Below are positions 1-9,370 of a stretch of DNA of 64,000 bases, piece after piece. The position numbers and the translations under genes were made by a program. This DNA is from Berberis thunbergii (taxonomy: Eukaryota; Streptophyta; Magnoliopsida; Ranunculales; Berberidaceae): contig QNQO01000605.1 in assembly GCA_003290165.1 (NCBI GenBank), forward strand, positions 124,001 through 188,000, read 5' to 3'. Position 1 is the first letter of the stretch, and every line of letters starts with the position of its first letter. The notes beneath the pieces were generated by a model, which saw nothing but the letters and a program-made list of their open reading frames with translations, was not told the DNA's origin and made no database searches.

Positions 1-290
1 TTTTAATTAACTATGCTACAATATTTTTTGATGCATTTCTAATGCTATTTTAGTCATCCTCTTTGGTTGAGACCAAATATTTTGTCTTTGTTTCTTATTT
101 AGACTTTTGAGATGGGAAAGGGAAGCTTTGTAGCTATGTATTCAGATTGGCTTTTCCAATGCTTTATAAAAAACTATTTGTGGTGATATGTTGTGGAATG
201 AAATTATCTATAAATGTGGTGTATATAGTTGATTCTTATTTCTTTTTGTTTGATAATGGTTAATATCTATAACTGTCTTCATTGATAGAG

Positions 291-1952
291 ATGGATAGTA
301 CTCGCGGCAATGATCTCTCCACCATTGATGTCACCAGATCTACAAATGATGACATTGAAGTTAAACAGACCATACAGTTCAACCTCCACGGTTTAGCAGT
401 TGGACCTGGTGCTAGAAATTTCAATAAAAACATTGGAAAGCTTGTTGAAACCCTTGTGCCCATCAAATTCAAGGGTTGGCACCATGTTACTGACAACTAC
501 AAAGAGGATGTGTGGAATGGCCTCAAGGTGAGATTTTACATCATTGATTTTCATAATGTCTTATATTATTTTCAACTTATATCTCAATGGCTTATTTGCA
601 GCGTGAATACGACATTCCAAATTATGTGAAAAAGAGTGTGCATTTGAAAATGCCTGAATATTATAGAAGGTTCAAGGCACATCTTAGGAAGAATTATTTG
701 GATAAGTATCCTACCATTGAGGAACAAAATAAGCATGTTCCAAATGGTGTAAGAGAGGAGGATTGGAAGGAGTTTGTTCGCCATGAGAGCACCCCTGAAG
801 CGAAGGCAATTAGAGACCAAAATGCAAAAAACTAAAAGGCTTCAAAGTATGTATGGGGGGGTGGCCAAAAGAGTGCTGCAGAAGTAGAGTACGAAATGGT
901 AATTGAGTTTCTAGCTACTAGTACAATATTATATACCATTTAACTTTATAGGCTGAGACTAATCTTTCAAGTATATAGGTTGAGAAGAACCCTGTTGGAG
1001 AACCAGTCACACGCACTGACATATGGATTGCTTGTCACACGGGAAAGGATGGAAAACCTACGCGTGGTTCTGAACAATATATGGTATGTGCCCAATGATG
1101 TCTTTTATACCCAATTCTTAATTTACTTTGTAGTTGTTTGAATATTATTTGTGTCCTGATTTATTTTATTTTTTCATTCTTTTGAAGGAACAAGTTAAAG
1201 CAAAAAAAGCTGCATTGCAAGAATCTTCAACTCAAGGTAACATTGATCTCACTATTGATGAGGATCCTCTAAGCCAAGTGTTTGGCCAAGAAGCGAGGGG
1301 ACGTACTCGTTGTGTTGGAACCACTGTCTCTAAAAGGAAGTATGATGCTGCACTTTCCGCTCGTTCATTGCTAATGGAAAAAACATTGGAAGCCAAAAAA
1401 AGGGAAGAAAAATATGAAAGATTGGAAGAAAATGTTAAACGGATACGAGAGAGACTTGAAAGTGGAACTTACGTATGACCATCAACAAGTGAGGGAATAC
1501 AAGGAGTTGTTCAAAGAACTGAAGATACACCGTCATCCGGTGCACAATCGACAAGGCAACCAGATAATCCATTACCTCCATCTCCATTACCACCATCTTC
1601 ATTACCTCCATCTCCATTACCACCATCTCCATTACCATCATCTTCTCAAGGTGTTGCGAGGTTTCCTTCTCCAAGCAATCCTGTTCCTTCAGTGTCACGG
1701 AGATACAAAGTTTGTGATTGGGAAAGGAATGTCATTGCGATAGCATTAGAGGTTGTAGATTCTATCCATCAATTCTCTTGCGCTTGTCATGGATCATTGA
1801 ACCCTGCAACAGAGATCAGGCTTTCCTTGTGCTTCAAATACAAGACTGGGGCAAAACTTTACAAAAGTGATCCAAAAGGAGACAAGATGGGGGATTTGGA
1901 CGTTGGTGATTTCTTCGTATGGTGTAGAACTCATGCGGAACTTGATGATTGA
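291..1952 (+). pseudogene. Transposase_24-like CACTA accessory gene, copy I
   Basis: The exon from the ATG at 291 to 527 ends in AAG/GTGAGA, and the next starts at 602 after TTTGCAG. The peptide follows the plant transposase_24 (Ptta/En-Spm) layout: a conserved block with GWHHVTDNYKEDVW, a YLDKYPTIEEQ block, EEDWKEFVRHESTPEAKA, then a C-terminal coiled region rich in K, E and R. A proline-rich stretch (repeated LPPSP, 1,561-1,640) and a final block ending LDVGDFFVWCRTHAELDD follow. Breaks include a TAA at 833-835 where the sister copy (20,419-22,062) reads AAA, and a frame slip just before 1,478. In CACTA elements such proteins accompany the tnp2 transposase, and the presumed role is terminal DNA binding. 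The call rests on motif order and similarity between the two copies. Confidence 0.72.
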
Positions 1953-1965
1953 TAGGGGCATCTAA

Positions 1966-2130
1966 GGTCTATATTTTCTGAAATACAGTGGTGATGGACA
2001 AATTTCTGGGCAAGTGTTAGTCTACAGGCATCCAGGGTTGCACTTTGGTGATGTACATGTCTTGAATGCAATATACGTCAAAGAGTTGGAGAAATTTGTT
2101 GGCAATGCCAAATTTGTTGAATGCAATCCA
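1966..2130 (+). pseudogene. Captured fragment of plant RNA-dependent RNA polymerase (RDR)
   Basis: A 55-codon open stretch contains GQVLVYRHPGLHFGDVHVLN followed by YVKELEKFVGNAKF. This matches the strongly conserved catalytic-core segment of plant RDR proteins upstream of the DFDGD active site, closest in my memory to the RDR3/4/5 group. The active-site motif is not present: the reading becomes LQGPSAC and stops at about 2,161. Intact RDRs make double-stranded RNA for silencing, but this 165-bp piece cannot do so. It starts 13 bp after the transposase_24-like stop and is in the same orientation as the other cargo of element 1. Confidence 0.72.
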
Positions 2131-2333
2131 TGTAGTTGATCTTCAAGGTCCATCTGCATGTTGAATGAGTTATCGCGGGAACAAGTATACGAGTACGTGA
2201 CTATCTTGGTTCGATTCTTATTCTTTTTTATTTGATCTTCGTATCTGATATGGCCATTCACCATTTTTAATTTATATTTTTCGTTCAATTGTCAGCTAAA
2301 GTATTCTTTTTTCTTAATGTTCTTTTGGTTCAG

Positions 2334-2669
2334 CCATTGGTACAATCTTTTCATCCACCGATACTGTCTGCACACTTCAGGTTTGTCACATTGACTCTAC
2401 TTAACTAAGCGTTTGATCACCTATCATTATTGCATCATAAGCATGTCAAGAGATTTTTTTCTTGGTATTTATAGGTGCTAAACCAAGATGAGACACCCCT
2501 TTTGTACAGTTTAGTTTTTGGGGAAGGCGTGGTAAATGATGCCACTTCAGTTGTTCTATTGAAAGCAATTCAAAAGCTCGATATATCAAAGCTTGATGGC
2601 TGGATAGTGACTCATATAATTGGAGAATTTTTATATCTGTTTGCTACTAGTACCTGTCTTGGTGTTGCT
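2334..2669 (+). pseudogene. Captured two-exon fragment of a vacuolar Na+/H+ exchanger (NHX)
   Basis: Exon 2,334-2,380 follows GTTCAG and reads AIGTIFSSTDTVCTLQ. After a 94-bp intron, exon 2,475-2,669 reads VLNQDETPLLYSLVFGEGVV and continues NDATSVVLLKAIQ, ending at a GTAAGT donor. This is the core antiporter segment of plant NHX1/NHX2-type vacuolar cation/proton exchangers, including the FGEGVVNDA motif in the transmembrane ion pathway. The exon boundary at CTLQ/VLNQ is the expected one. No further NHX exon follows, because the next coding match is pyruvate kinase. The intron and both splice sites are kept, so this was copied from genomic DNA, not from a spliced RNA. Confidence 0.88.
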
Positions 2670-2799
2670 GTAAGTAAACACGAACTAAATGCCCGTTGTG
2701 ATGCAATATAATTATTCAATGGGCCAAATTACTGCTAGACATGCCAACTAGTCATGTCCGTATTTAGAGCCTTATTTTGCAGTTTTTTGATCTGTGCAG

Positions 2800-2888
2800 G
2801 TAGTGATGCAATCTTTCTAGGGGCTGAGACCCTGCGGGGTCTGTATCCAGTTGATTCCATTTCCATCGTTGGTAAAATTTGTGCTGAG
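2800..2888 (+). pseudogene. Captured exon of cytosolic pyruvate kinase
   Basis: The exon follows GTGCAG and reads [20 protein letters not shown], then SIVGKICAE. This is the conserved [12 protein letters not shown]...ICAEAE segment of plant cytosolic pyruvate kinase, the glycolytic enzyme converting phosphoenolpyruvate and ADP to pyruvate and ATP. The downstream boundary is GAG/GCAAGT, a plausible GC-AG intron donor. It lies only 130 bp after the NHX fragment, with no recognisable gene sequence between them. It is a single exon and cannot encode a working enzyme. Confidence 0.85.
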
Positions 2889-3715
2889 GCAAGTCTCACC
2901 GCTTCTCTTTAAGCCAATAGTTTTTTCTGGATTGATTGTGCAATGCTGTTTGTACTGACTACAAACCTGCACTCTTCTTTGGATGTATGTTTTATATTTA
3001 CTGTGGATACGCTCCTTGGATAACTTGATTTTAATTCTGAAATAGATAACTGCAGCTATCTCTGCGGGCTTCTTTTCATTGCATATTTGCATCTTATATG
3101 TGAGAGGCTGACATGAGGTAGATAAACCCAGACCTTTTTGATAGAAATCCATTGGAGTATCTATGATTACAATAGATGGAGTAGAGAATGCATGTTTATA
3201 TTTAAAATAAGAGATAGGGATGATTAATTTTTTTTAAATCTATAAAGAAGGCATAACTAAGAGATAAATAAACAATTTGTTCCCAAATATACAACTTTTT
3301 ATTTATTTACTTTTTACCTCTTTATGTATTTGTAAAGTTATCTTTACCCCATTTTTTCTTGATCTCACATGCACATGTAAAAGAGAGAAATTTCTCTCCT
3401 TAAACTGGATCATTACTACTTCCTAAGTTTGGTTAAGCTTGCGAGTGATGATATGGATAAAAAAGCACCAACACCGAGTTACTCCTCCCGTTAAAAATAA
3501 GCTAACCTTCAACATTTTCCACCAAAAAAATAAAATAAAACAAACATTTGTGTTGCTTTGTTGATTTCTATTCAAGATTTCTGTGATAACATTTTATTAT
3601 TCAAAGAGGTTAATTTGTAAACTAGTCTGATTGTCGAATGACATATTTGACTGCAAGCTTAAACTAGTCTGTCTCCATGTGTATGATTTGAATATATTCT
3701 TGACTTGTGTTTCAG

Positions 3716-3888
3716 ATGCAGATTCCATGGCTGGTTGTAGCGGCACTGCTGCAGCTGCCGCAATTGCCGTAAAAAAGGCAGCAGAGGTGGCTCAGGTCAA
3801 AGTTGCCCCAGATGCAATCAAATTAGAGCACAGAGTGCGTCACAGAGGTGGCTTAGGTCAAAGCTACCGAAACCAACAAGTGGTTTGA
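3716..3888 (+). CDS. Exon-like open segment, alanine-rich, unidentified
   Basis: After a TTTCAG acceptor the frame reads DADSMAGCSGTAAAAAIAVK, then KAAEVAQVKVAPDAIKLEHR and on to a TGA at 3,886-3,888. I do not recognise the protein. The imperfect direct repeat of CACAGAGGTGGCT-like sequence at its end suggests local duplication. Given its neighbours it is probably another captured exon, but it could be random open sequence. Confidence 0.3.
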
Positions 3889-4187
3889 CACCATGTTGTT
3901 CATGACCAACTTGAACTCAAGCTAGACTTTGTAGTATGCAGCCCAACTTATGAATTTGATGTTTAAGTGGTTTTTAACTATGTTTTATGGAGCTTGGCCT
4001 CATCATGGGTTGTTTTCTATAACTGCCTTAGAGCACTTCACCCTTTGTGTTTCTTGGTGTGCTGCAGTGCCACTACGAAGCACTTGTGACTAAAAAGTCT
4101 GCAATATTGTTTAGTTGTATGCATACTGAAACACATGAAACTTACCATTTTGGATTGAAGGGGACAACGGAATCACAAAGTACAAAT

Positions 4188-4215
4188 CTATATATATATA
4201 TATATATATATATAT
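4188..4215. repeat. (TA)n microsatellite
   Basis: About fourteen TA dinucleotides in an uninterrupted run within non-coding cargo of element 1. Confidence 0.95.
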
Positions 4216-4620
4216 TTTATTATGGATCCACTGTGAATCTTAGGTTTCTAGAGGAAACTGTCAGCCCATCTCACACCCCATACAACCTAGGTTTTGTCCA
4301 CGGGTTTTTGTATGAAGTTGGTGTCAAAGCAATTGGGCCTTTTCCAATTCTTGAGTATTTATTTATTTGATTTTCTTTTCAAGAAATCTGCACTAATGTA
4401 AACTCTCTGATAAGGCTAGGGTGGGTGTAGTATTAATATATTTACTTTGTTTACAGATTTAATAGTTTCTAGCAGACTATGTCAGTCATGCTTGATTTAG
4501 AAATTTACAGCTATACTAGTTTAGAAATTTACAGCTGTACTAGTTCTACGTGATTACCACGTTCTAAAAGTTATCAGATAAAGTTATATGACTGACTTGG
4601 TGGGATTTGAATGATTGCAG

Positions 4621-5265
4621 TTGCAGGTACCTCTTCTCGCCCTCAAACCTTTAGACAGGTACATAGCTCTGATCCTATTACTAATACTAAGCAACATATT
4701 TATTTTTTGAATAGTATGACTTCTACTTTTTATTTGATAAATTTCATTGGTACATACCATGCATTTTATCAGTCAATTAATCATCTGCCCTAGTAATTCT
4801 TATTCCTGAATATTTTGATGTCTTGTTCATTTTCATTTATGGAAACCGTCACACTAACCGTGCAGTGAAATTTATGTGTGTACCTCACAAATATGTCTTC
4901 AATTCTTATTACTATTACTACGTCATATATCAGTATGTGCATGCAACTTTAGTTGTTTTCTGATCTGGTAAAAGGAGGGTAATCTTATTATTACTATTAG
5001 GAGGAAGCTGAAGAGGAAGAAGAAGTAGAAACGGAATCCGAAGAGGAATCAGAAGATGAATCTGAGGTAGTTGCCTTTCTACTCATTTTACTTGTACTTT
5101 TTATACTTCTTATTCCCCTGCATGAGTTACTTGTAATTCTATATGAATTTCTCTCAACCCTCTCAATGTGGATGTTGGCAGAAAAAGAAAGGAACCCAAG
5201 GCATCATTGATATCAAAAATCCAAATTTGGTGAAGCCAAAGAATGTGAAAGCTAAAGATGTTGAT
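4621..5265 (+). pseudogene. Captured three-exon fragment of PDAP1-like 28-kDa heat- and acid-stable phosphoprotein
   Basis: Three consecutive exons with canonical borders are present. 4,621-4,658 reads AGTSSRPQTFRQ. 5,001-5,066 is acidic, reading EEAEEEEEVETESEEESEDE. 5,182-5,265 reads KKKGTQGIIDIKNPNLVKPK, then NVKAKDVD, ending at GTAAGT. This order is that of the plant 28-kDa heat- and acid-stable phosphoprotein (PDAP1 family): AGTSSRP, an acidic stretch, then KGTxGxIxIxNPNLVKPKNVKAKDVD. The first exon (MGRGKFK region) and the following basic C-terminal exons are missing, so it is an internal slice. The frame is still open in every exon, which suggests fairly recent capture. Confidence 0.85.
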
Positions 5266-5609
5266 GTAAGTTTGCGATGTTTCCCAATACATTTGAATTC
5301 ATCTCTTGAATTTGGCATTACTGTACAAGGTTGTTGTTTTTCTTCATATTTTTATTATTATTAGGCCATGAGTTATATCAAATCATGTACATGTTTCCAC
5401 TGGAAGTTTCCCGTATTTATCTTGCGGAAGCATTACAAGCATTGTAACTGTCTGGGTTGCTAGCTTATTTTAGCATAGTTACAAAGAGTTTCATAGTTTT
5501 TTGCGCAAGGCAAGCGAGAGTTTCATAGTTGACATATTCAAGGATTCATCCAACATCACTTGGCAAATCTAATTCTCATATTTTGCATCTTCCTGCTAAT
5601 TTCACATAG

Positions 5610-5697
5610 GATGATACAAGCATAGAGAATGATATAAAAGTGCCGATTCTGGAAGTTTTTCATCGCAACATTTATGACAACAGTTGGCATTTTTCAT
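5610..5697 (+). CDS. Exon-like open segment, unidentified
   Basis: Bounded by ACATAG and GTAAGT, it reads [20 protein letters not shown] then IYDNSWHFS. The splice borders and a protein-like composition make it a good candidate exon of another captured gene, but I do not recognise the family. The 700 bp that follow, up to the TFIIF-alpha piece, contain no coding sequence I can support. Confidence 0.4.
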
Positions 5698-6399
5698 GTA
5701 AGTGTTTCTTTAAAATCACCATTTTCTCAAAACACATGGTACTCGGTGACAGATTGTTTACTTTTGTGTCAAATTATCAAAGATAGGTGCACTCTCTGCT
5801 TATAAATTTGCATCATTACATGGTATTTTTCTTCTTCTCTCCCTAAAATAGTTGTTTCTTGGTTTGTAATGGACCTTCGAAATATACAACAAGGTTGTCA
5901 GATTCTGGGTTGGTTGTGCCCAGTCTGAACTTATAAGGTTTCGTGTTTTTTACTAGTCTGATCATTTTCTCTTTAAAAATCCCCTTTATATGGAATTCCT
6001 ACAGTACAGGTGATTTTATTTCTTAGATCTGCTTTATAAGCTGCGTTTGATAGAAATAAAACTCAAACCCAGATCTGTGGTCAATGCTACAAAATGATAT
6101 CTTAGCAAACTGGATTAGGGTCATATGCAGAAATGTTTTATTTTGGGAGTTCATATGCAAATGCATATTAGATGTATGACCCACAAGATGGATAGTTTTC
6201 TTTCCATTGTCTGACATATCTTCCTTATCATTATACTCTGTTATTTGATGTTGTTTAGTTTCCTATGCAGCTGTAAAACCATAGTATATTTAGTTTCCTA
6301 TGCAGCTGTATGGATATAAAATTTTCAAATTTGGGAGTGTTGTGGAAGAGAAAATATTGGTGCCATGTCTAATTGCTTTTAACTGCTAATGCCTCCTAG

Positions 6400-6514
6400 G
6401 TGATGATTGGGAGCATGAAGACATTTCACTGATGATGATGAAGCTGTTGGTAATGACCCTGAGGAACGTGAAGATCTGGCTTCTAAACTTCCTGCTCCTC
6501 CAGAAATCAAGCAA
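6400..6514 (+). pseudogene. Captured exon of TFIIF alpha subunit (RAP74)
   Basis: The segment follows CTCCTAG and reads DDWEHEDI, then after a one-base deletion TDDDEAVGNDPEEREDLASK and LPAPPEIK. The acidic DDWEHEE...TDDDEAVGNDPEERED...PAPPEIKQ stretch is characteristic of plant transcription initiation factor IIF alpha. The missing T near 6,427 (ATTTCACT where ATTTTCACT would keep frame) breaks the reading frame. Only this exon is present. Confidence 0.82.
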
Positions 6515-7689
6515 GTTTATTTTCATTGCTTGAATTTTCCGATTGCCTTTATTACTTGACATTTGAAGTCATGCTATTCAGGTGCATATATCCCTGTATT
6601 TTATCTATTGTTCATCTCTTGAATTTAAATTGCAAATATACTCCTATAGATAGGCAACCTTAGATTTTAAAGTCTATATTGTTCCTCACCACGACATGAA
6701 TTTAGTTTGTTATTAGAAAGAATGAACATCTGATAGAGAATATGAGCCTGAGGTTATGGACCAGAAGAGGAGCACAACCTGACAACACATGTTCAACATA
6801 AAAGCTTTAGGGACCAGATTATCAGTTTAATTCTCACAGAAAATTTCATGTTATACCAATGGATGGGTTTTAAGTGCAAAACATATTGATAATAGGAAAA
6901 TTTCTCGGCTAAGTTGCTAACTGCTCCTTCATGAAAGGAGTATAATCCAAAATCAGATTAGCATTCCAAAAGGGTATCTTTTTTATGTCAAATCAGGCAC
7001 AATAATCAGTTTCTGGAATGACACGTCCCCCATTAAACTGTAGCCTATGGTTTATATGTCTTGTAATCAATATGGTAGTGTGTCAGTTGTTGTATAAAAG
7101 ATGGTGATCAGCATAGCTGGGATCAGGTGATCTGCAAGGGAAATGATTCCGTGCAAGGAAATGATTCAGTGATGGAGCATTCACTGGTGTTAGTCACACA
7201 TCCCGAGGGAGGTGGACGGTCCCCATCCCGCCACCTCCCTCCCCTCGCTCATTTCCTCGCCCACTTCCTCGACATTTAGAATTTCTAATTCAGTTTAGCA
7301 AGCTAGTAAACTTATAACCGGAATCAATATGATGAAAAAATTGAAGTGATGACTTCACTTCCTCAACATTTAAGCATAAATGACTCTTTCGTTTGTGATT
7401 TCAAGCAAATAGGATAAAAAGTCTTATCTAATGTAGTAATGGTGCCTGTATTGGTGGATTTGTGGGTTGACGTATCTGGCACCTCACACCTGTGTCGGAC
7501 ACAATATTCATTCCCTTGTCATTGTTATATTGGTGTTTAATTATTACATGTACTCTTACAAGTTCCTTTAGTTCTTTTGTGTATCAATGGTTAATTTGCT
7601 TTGAATTGATGGAAGAAAAAAAGCCTTCGTGATCGAGAAAGTCTAGCGAGAAGTTGCTTTAGCTCATGTTAACATTTTTTTCCCTTCAG
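6515..7689. other. Non-coding cargo of element 1
   Basis: AT-rich sequence between two captured fragments. I see no supported exon. It contains the C/G-rich hairpin listed separately, at 7,205-7,241. Confidence 0.6.
7205..7241. repeat. GC-rich hairpin with flanking pyrimidine motif
   Basis: Perfect 11-bp arms GAGGGAGGTGG (7,205-7,215) and CCACCTCCCTC (7,231-7,241) with a 15-bp loop, followed by a CATTTCCTCGCCC stretch. A similar hairpin with the same kind of downstream sequence lies at 35,762-35,787, so this is a repeat family. Confidence 0.7.
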
Positions 7690-7851
7690 GTGGACATATG
7701 TTGTTTTGATAAGTCTGGGACTCTTACATCGGACGACATGGTATGTTATGATGTCACATGATCAAGTTTTAGCTTATGTAATTGATGATATATACTGTGA
7801 TGGATGTAATGGATATATGGCAATGTTTTTTAGGAGTTCCGTGGAGTAGAA
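7690..7851 (+). pseudogene. Captured fragment of P5A-type ATPase (PDR2/MIA type)
   Basis: Exon 7,690-7,740 reads VDICCFDKSGTLTSDDM and ends at GTATGT. After a 93-bp intron, GAGTTCCGTGGAGTA gives EFRGV, the expected continuation, after which similarity stops. VDICCFDKTGTLTSDDMEFRGV is the phosphorylation loop of plant P5A ATPases (ER transporters, PDR2/MIA). The phosphorylated Asp is kept, but the canonical DKTGT is DKSGT here. Far too short to function. Confidence 0.88.
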
Positions 7852-8128
7852 TTTTTTTTAGGAGCATATAATCTGGTCTAGTAGAATTTTTTTTTCAGCA
7901 TGAAACCTATATGTTGTTGATGATGATACTTCTACTTGTGCTTTTGCTACAACTTATTGTTACACCCAGGTCCAGATCATATGCAATAAAGTACTTAAAG
8001 AGTATCTATGTTGTCTTGTTTCAATAACTGTGCAATTATAGGTCATGTTTGTCTGTCATTGGTTTATTAGCAATCTTTATAGGTCATGTTTGTCTGTCAT
8101 TAAGTACTGACTAATTTTTATACTGCAG

Positions 8129-8455
8129 GGCTCTGAAGGTCTGAGCCAGTACGGGCAGCAGTATGTTGGACAGGAGAATGTGCATACATTGCTTGTTTCT
8201 GGGGTGCAAAGTGTGTCGTTGTATCAACCATCACCTGTGCCACATACAAGCAACTACCAGGTGCTGCATTCTCATCATTTTCAGTATATTGAACAAGCAA
8301 CTACCGAAAGAAATGGGGCCTGTTCCTAAGGGCATCAATGTATTTTCTTACATTATAATTAGGGCGATTTGTATTGTTGGAAAAAACAAAGAGAAATTCT
8401 TTTGTTTTAGATGCGAGCGAAACCTGATATAACAAGCTATGTTCCATTTGTTCAG
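8129..8455 (+). CDS. Two exon-like segments, unidentified
   Basis: Segment 8,129-8,260 follows ACTGCAG, reads GSEGLSQYGQQYVGQENVHT and later SLYQPSPVPHTSNYQ, and ends at CAG/GTGCTG. Segment 8,411-8,455 follows TTTTAG, reads MRAKPDITSYVPFVQ and ends at CAG/GTTAAT. Both look like plant exons with intact splice borders and may come from one or two further captured genes. I cannot name the family. Confidence 0.4.
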
Positions 8456-8700
8456 GTTAATCCTGTTATTGTACATTAATTAATGCTATTTGTTTACATG
8501 TTTTTGTTTGGCGTCAAAACTTGACAAGTTCCTTTTTACGGTTGATTTTGTATTTATCTAGCATATAGTTTGGTGGTTCTTATTCGTGTCGGAGGTATGA
8601 CACAAACTATAGTAAGGACTGATTTTGCAGGTGCCACGGCTGTGATTTTGCTGCAGCAGCAAAAAAAAAATATAATTTTTTTTTTCGATTATATTAACTT

Positions 8701-9370
8701 GCAACGGTTTAAAACCGTTGCAACAAAACAAATTTCTTTTTTTTTTGAATTTTTTTTGAATTGCCAACGGTTTAAAACCGTTGTTCCATCTTGCCACGGC
8801 TAGAAACCGTGGGCATTATTTACCATTTGCTACGGCTTCAAACCGTGGCCATGAATAGGCACGGCTAAAAGCCGTTGCTACTTTTAGACACGGTTTAAAA
8901 CCGTTGCAAATACATGTACTTAGCCACGGTTCAAAACCGTTGCCATTGTTATCCACGGCTAGAAACCGTTGCTACTTTTAGACACGGTTTAAAACCGTTG
9001 CAAATATATACACTTAGCCACGGTTCAAAACCGTTGCCATGGTTAGCCACGGCTATAAACCGTTGCTATCTTGTTAGCCACGGTTTATAACCGTTGCTAA
9101 TATTTACACGTTGTAACGGCTTAGAACCGTTGCTAAGTTTGCCACGGCTTAAAACCGTTGCTAGTTTTATTGCAACGGTTCATAACCGTTGCTAATTTCT
9201 GCAAATAACGCCCCCCATTCAACCATAAAACCGTTGCTACAATGTTTAGCAACGGTTTTTAGCCGTGACAAAAAAGTTTGCGACGCCCCTGTAGTCCACG
9301 GCTCTTAGCCGTGGCAATGTCTTACGCCCACGGTATAAAACCGTGGCTAATGGGGGTTTTTGGTGTAGTG
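8701..9370. repeat. Subterminal palindromic repeats and right terminus of CACTA element 1
   Basis: Roughly twenty copies of a dyad with consensus like CCACGGTTTAAAACCGTTGC are spaced about 25-45 bp apart, up to the terminus TTTTTGGTGTAGTG at 9,357-9,370. Such subterminal arrays are the binding sites of CACTA accessory proteins in studied elements (En/Spm TnpA). The last 110 bp match, in reverse complement, the left end of element A at 57,299. This includes the box GCGACGCCCCT at 9,280-9,290, which is bases 81-91 from the end. Confidence 0.93.

Larger units (their letters stand above)
1..9370 (+). mobile_element. CACTA element 1, gene-capturing, left end outside window
   Basis: The right terminus is visible at 9,357-9,370 (TTTTTGGTGTAGTG, the reverse complement of CACTACACCAAAAA), preceded by about 670 bp of palindromic subterminal repeats. 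Beyond 9,370 the sequence changes abruptly to an unrelated tnp2 transposase reading frame, so the element is inserted in that gene and the next three bases (TGT) should be the target duplication. The interior carries a transposase_24-like pseudogene and a series of host-gene exons, all on the plus strand. No CACTACACC start is visible upstream, so the left end lies outside the window. No tnp2 gene is seen inside it, so the visible part looks non-autonomous. Confidence 0.78.

Noticed and set aside
2334..2669. A functional NHX exchanger gene
   Set aside because: Only two exons, followed within 130 bp by a pyruvate kinase exon; a captured fragment.
4071..4085. CACTACGAAGCAC as a possible CACTA left end
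   Set aside because: No subterminal repeats follow and it does not match any terminus in the window.
9278..9370. Apparent N-terminus of the tnp2 frame starting at 9,278
   Set aside because: This part is the terminal inverted repeat and subterminal box of element 1 read through; the gene itself starts at 9,371.
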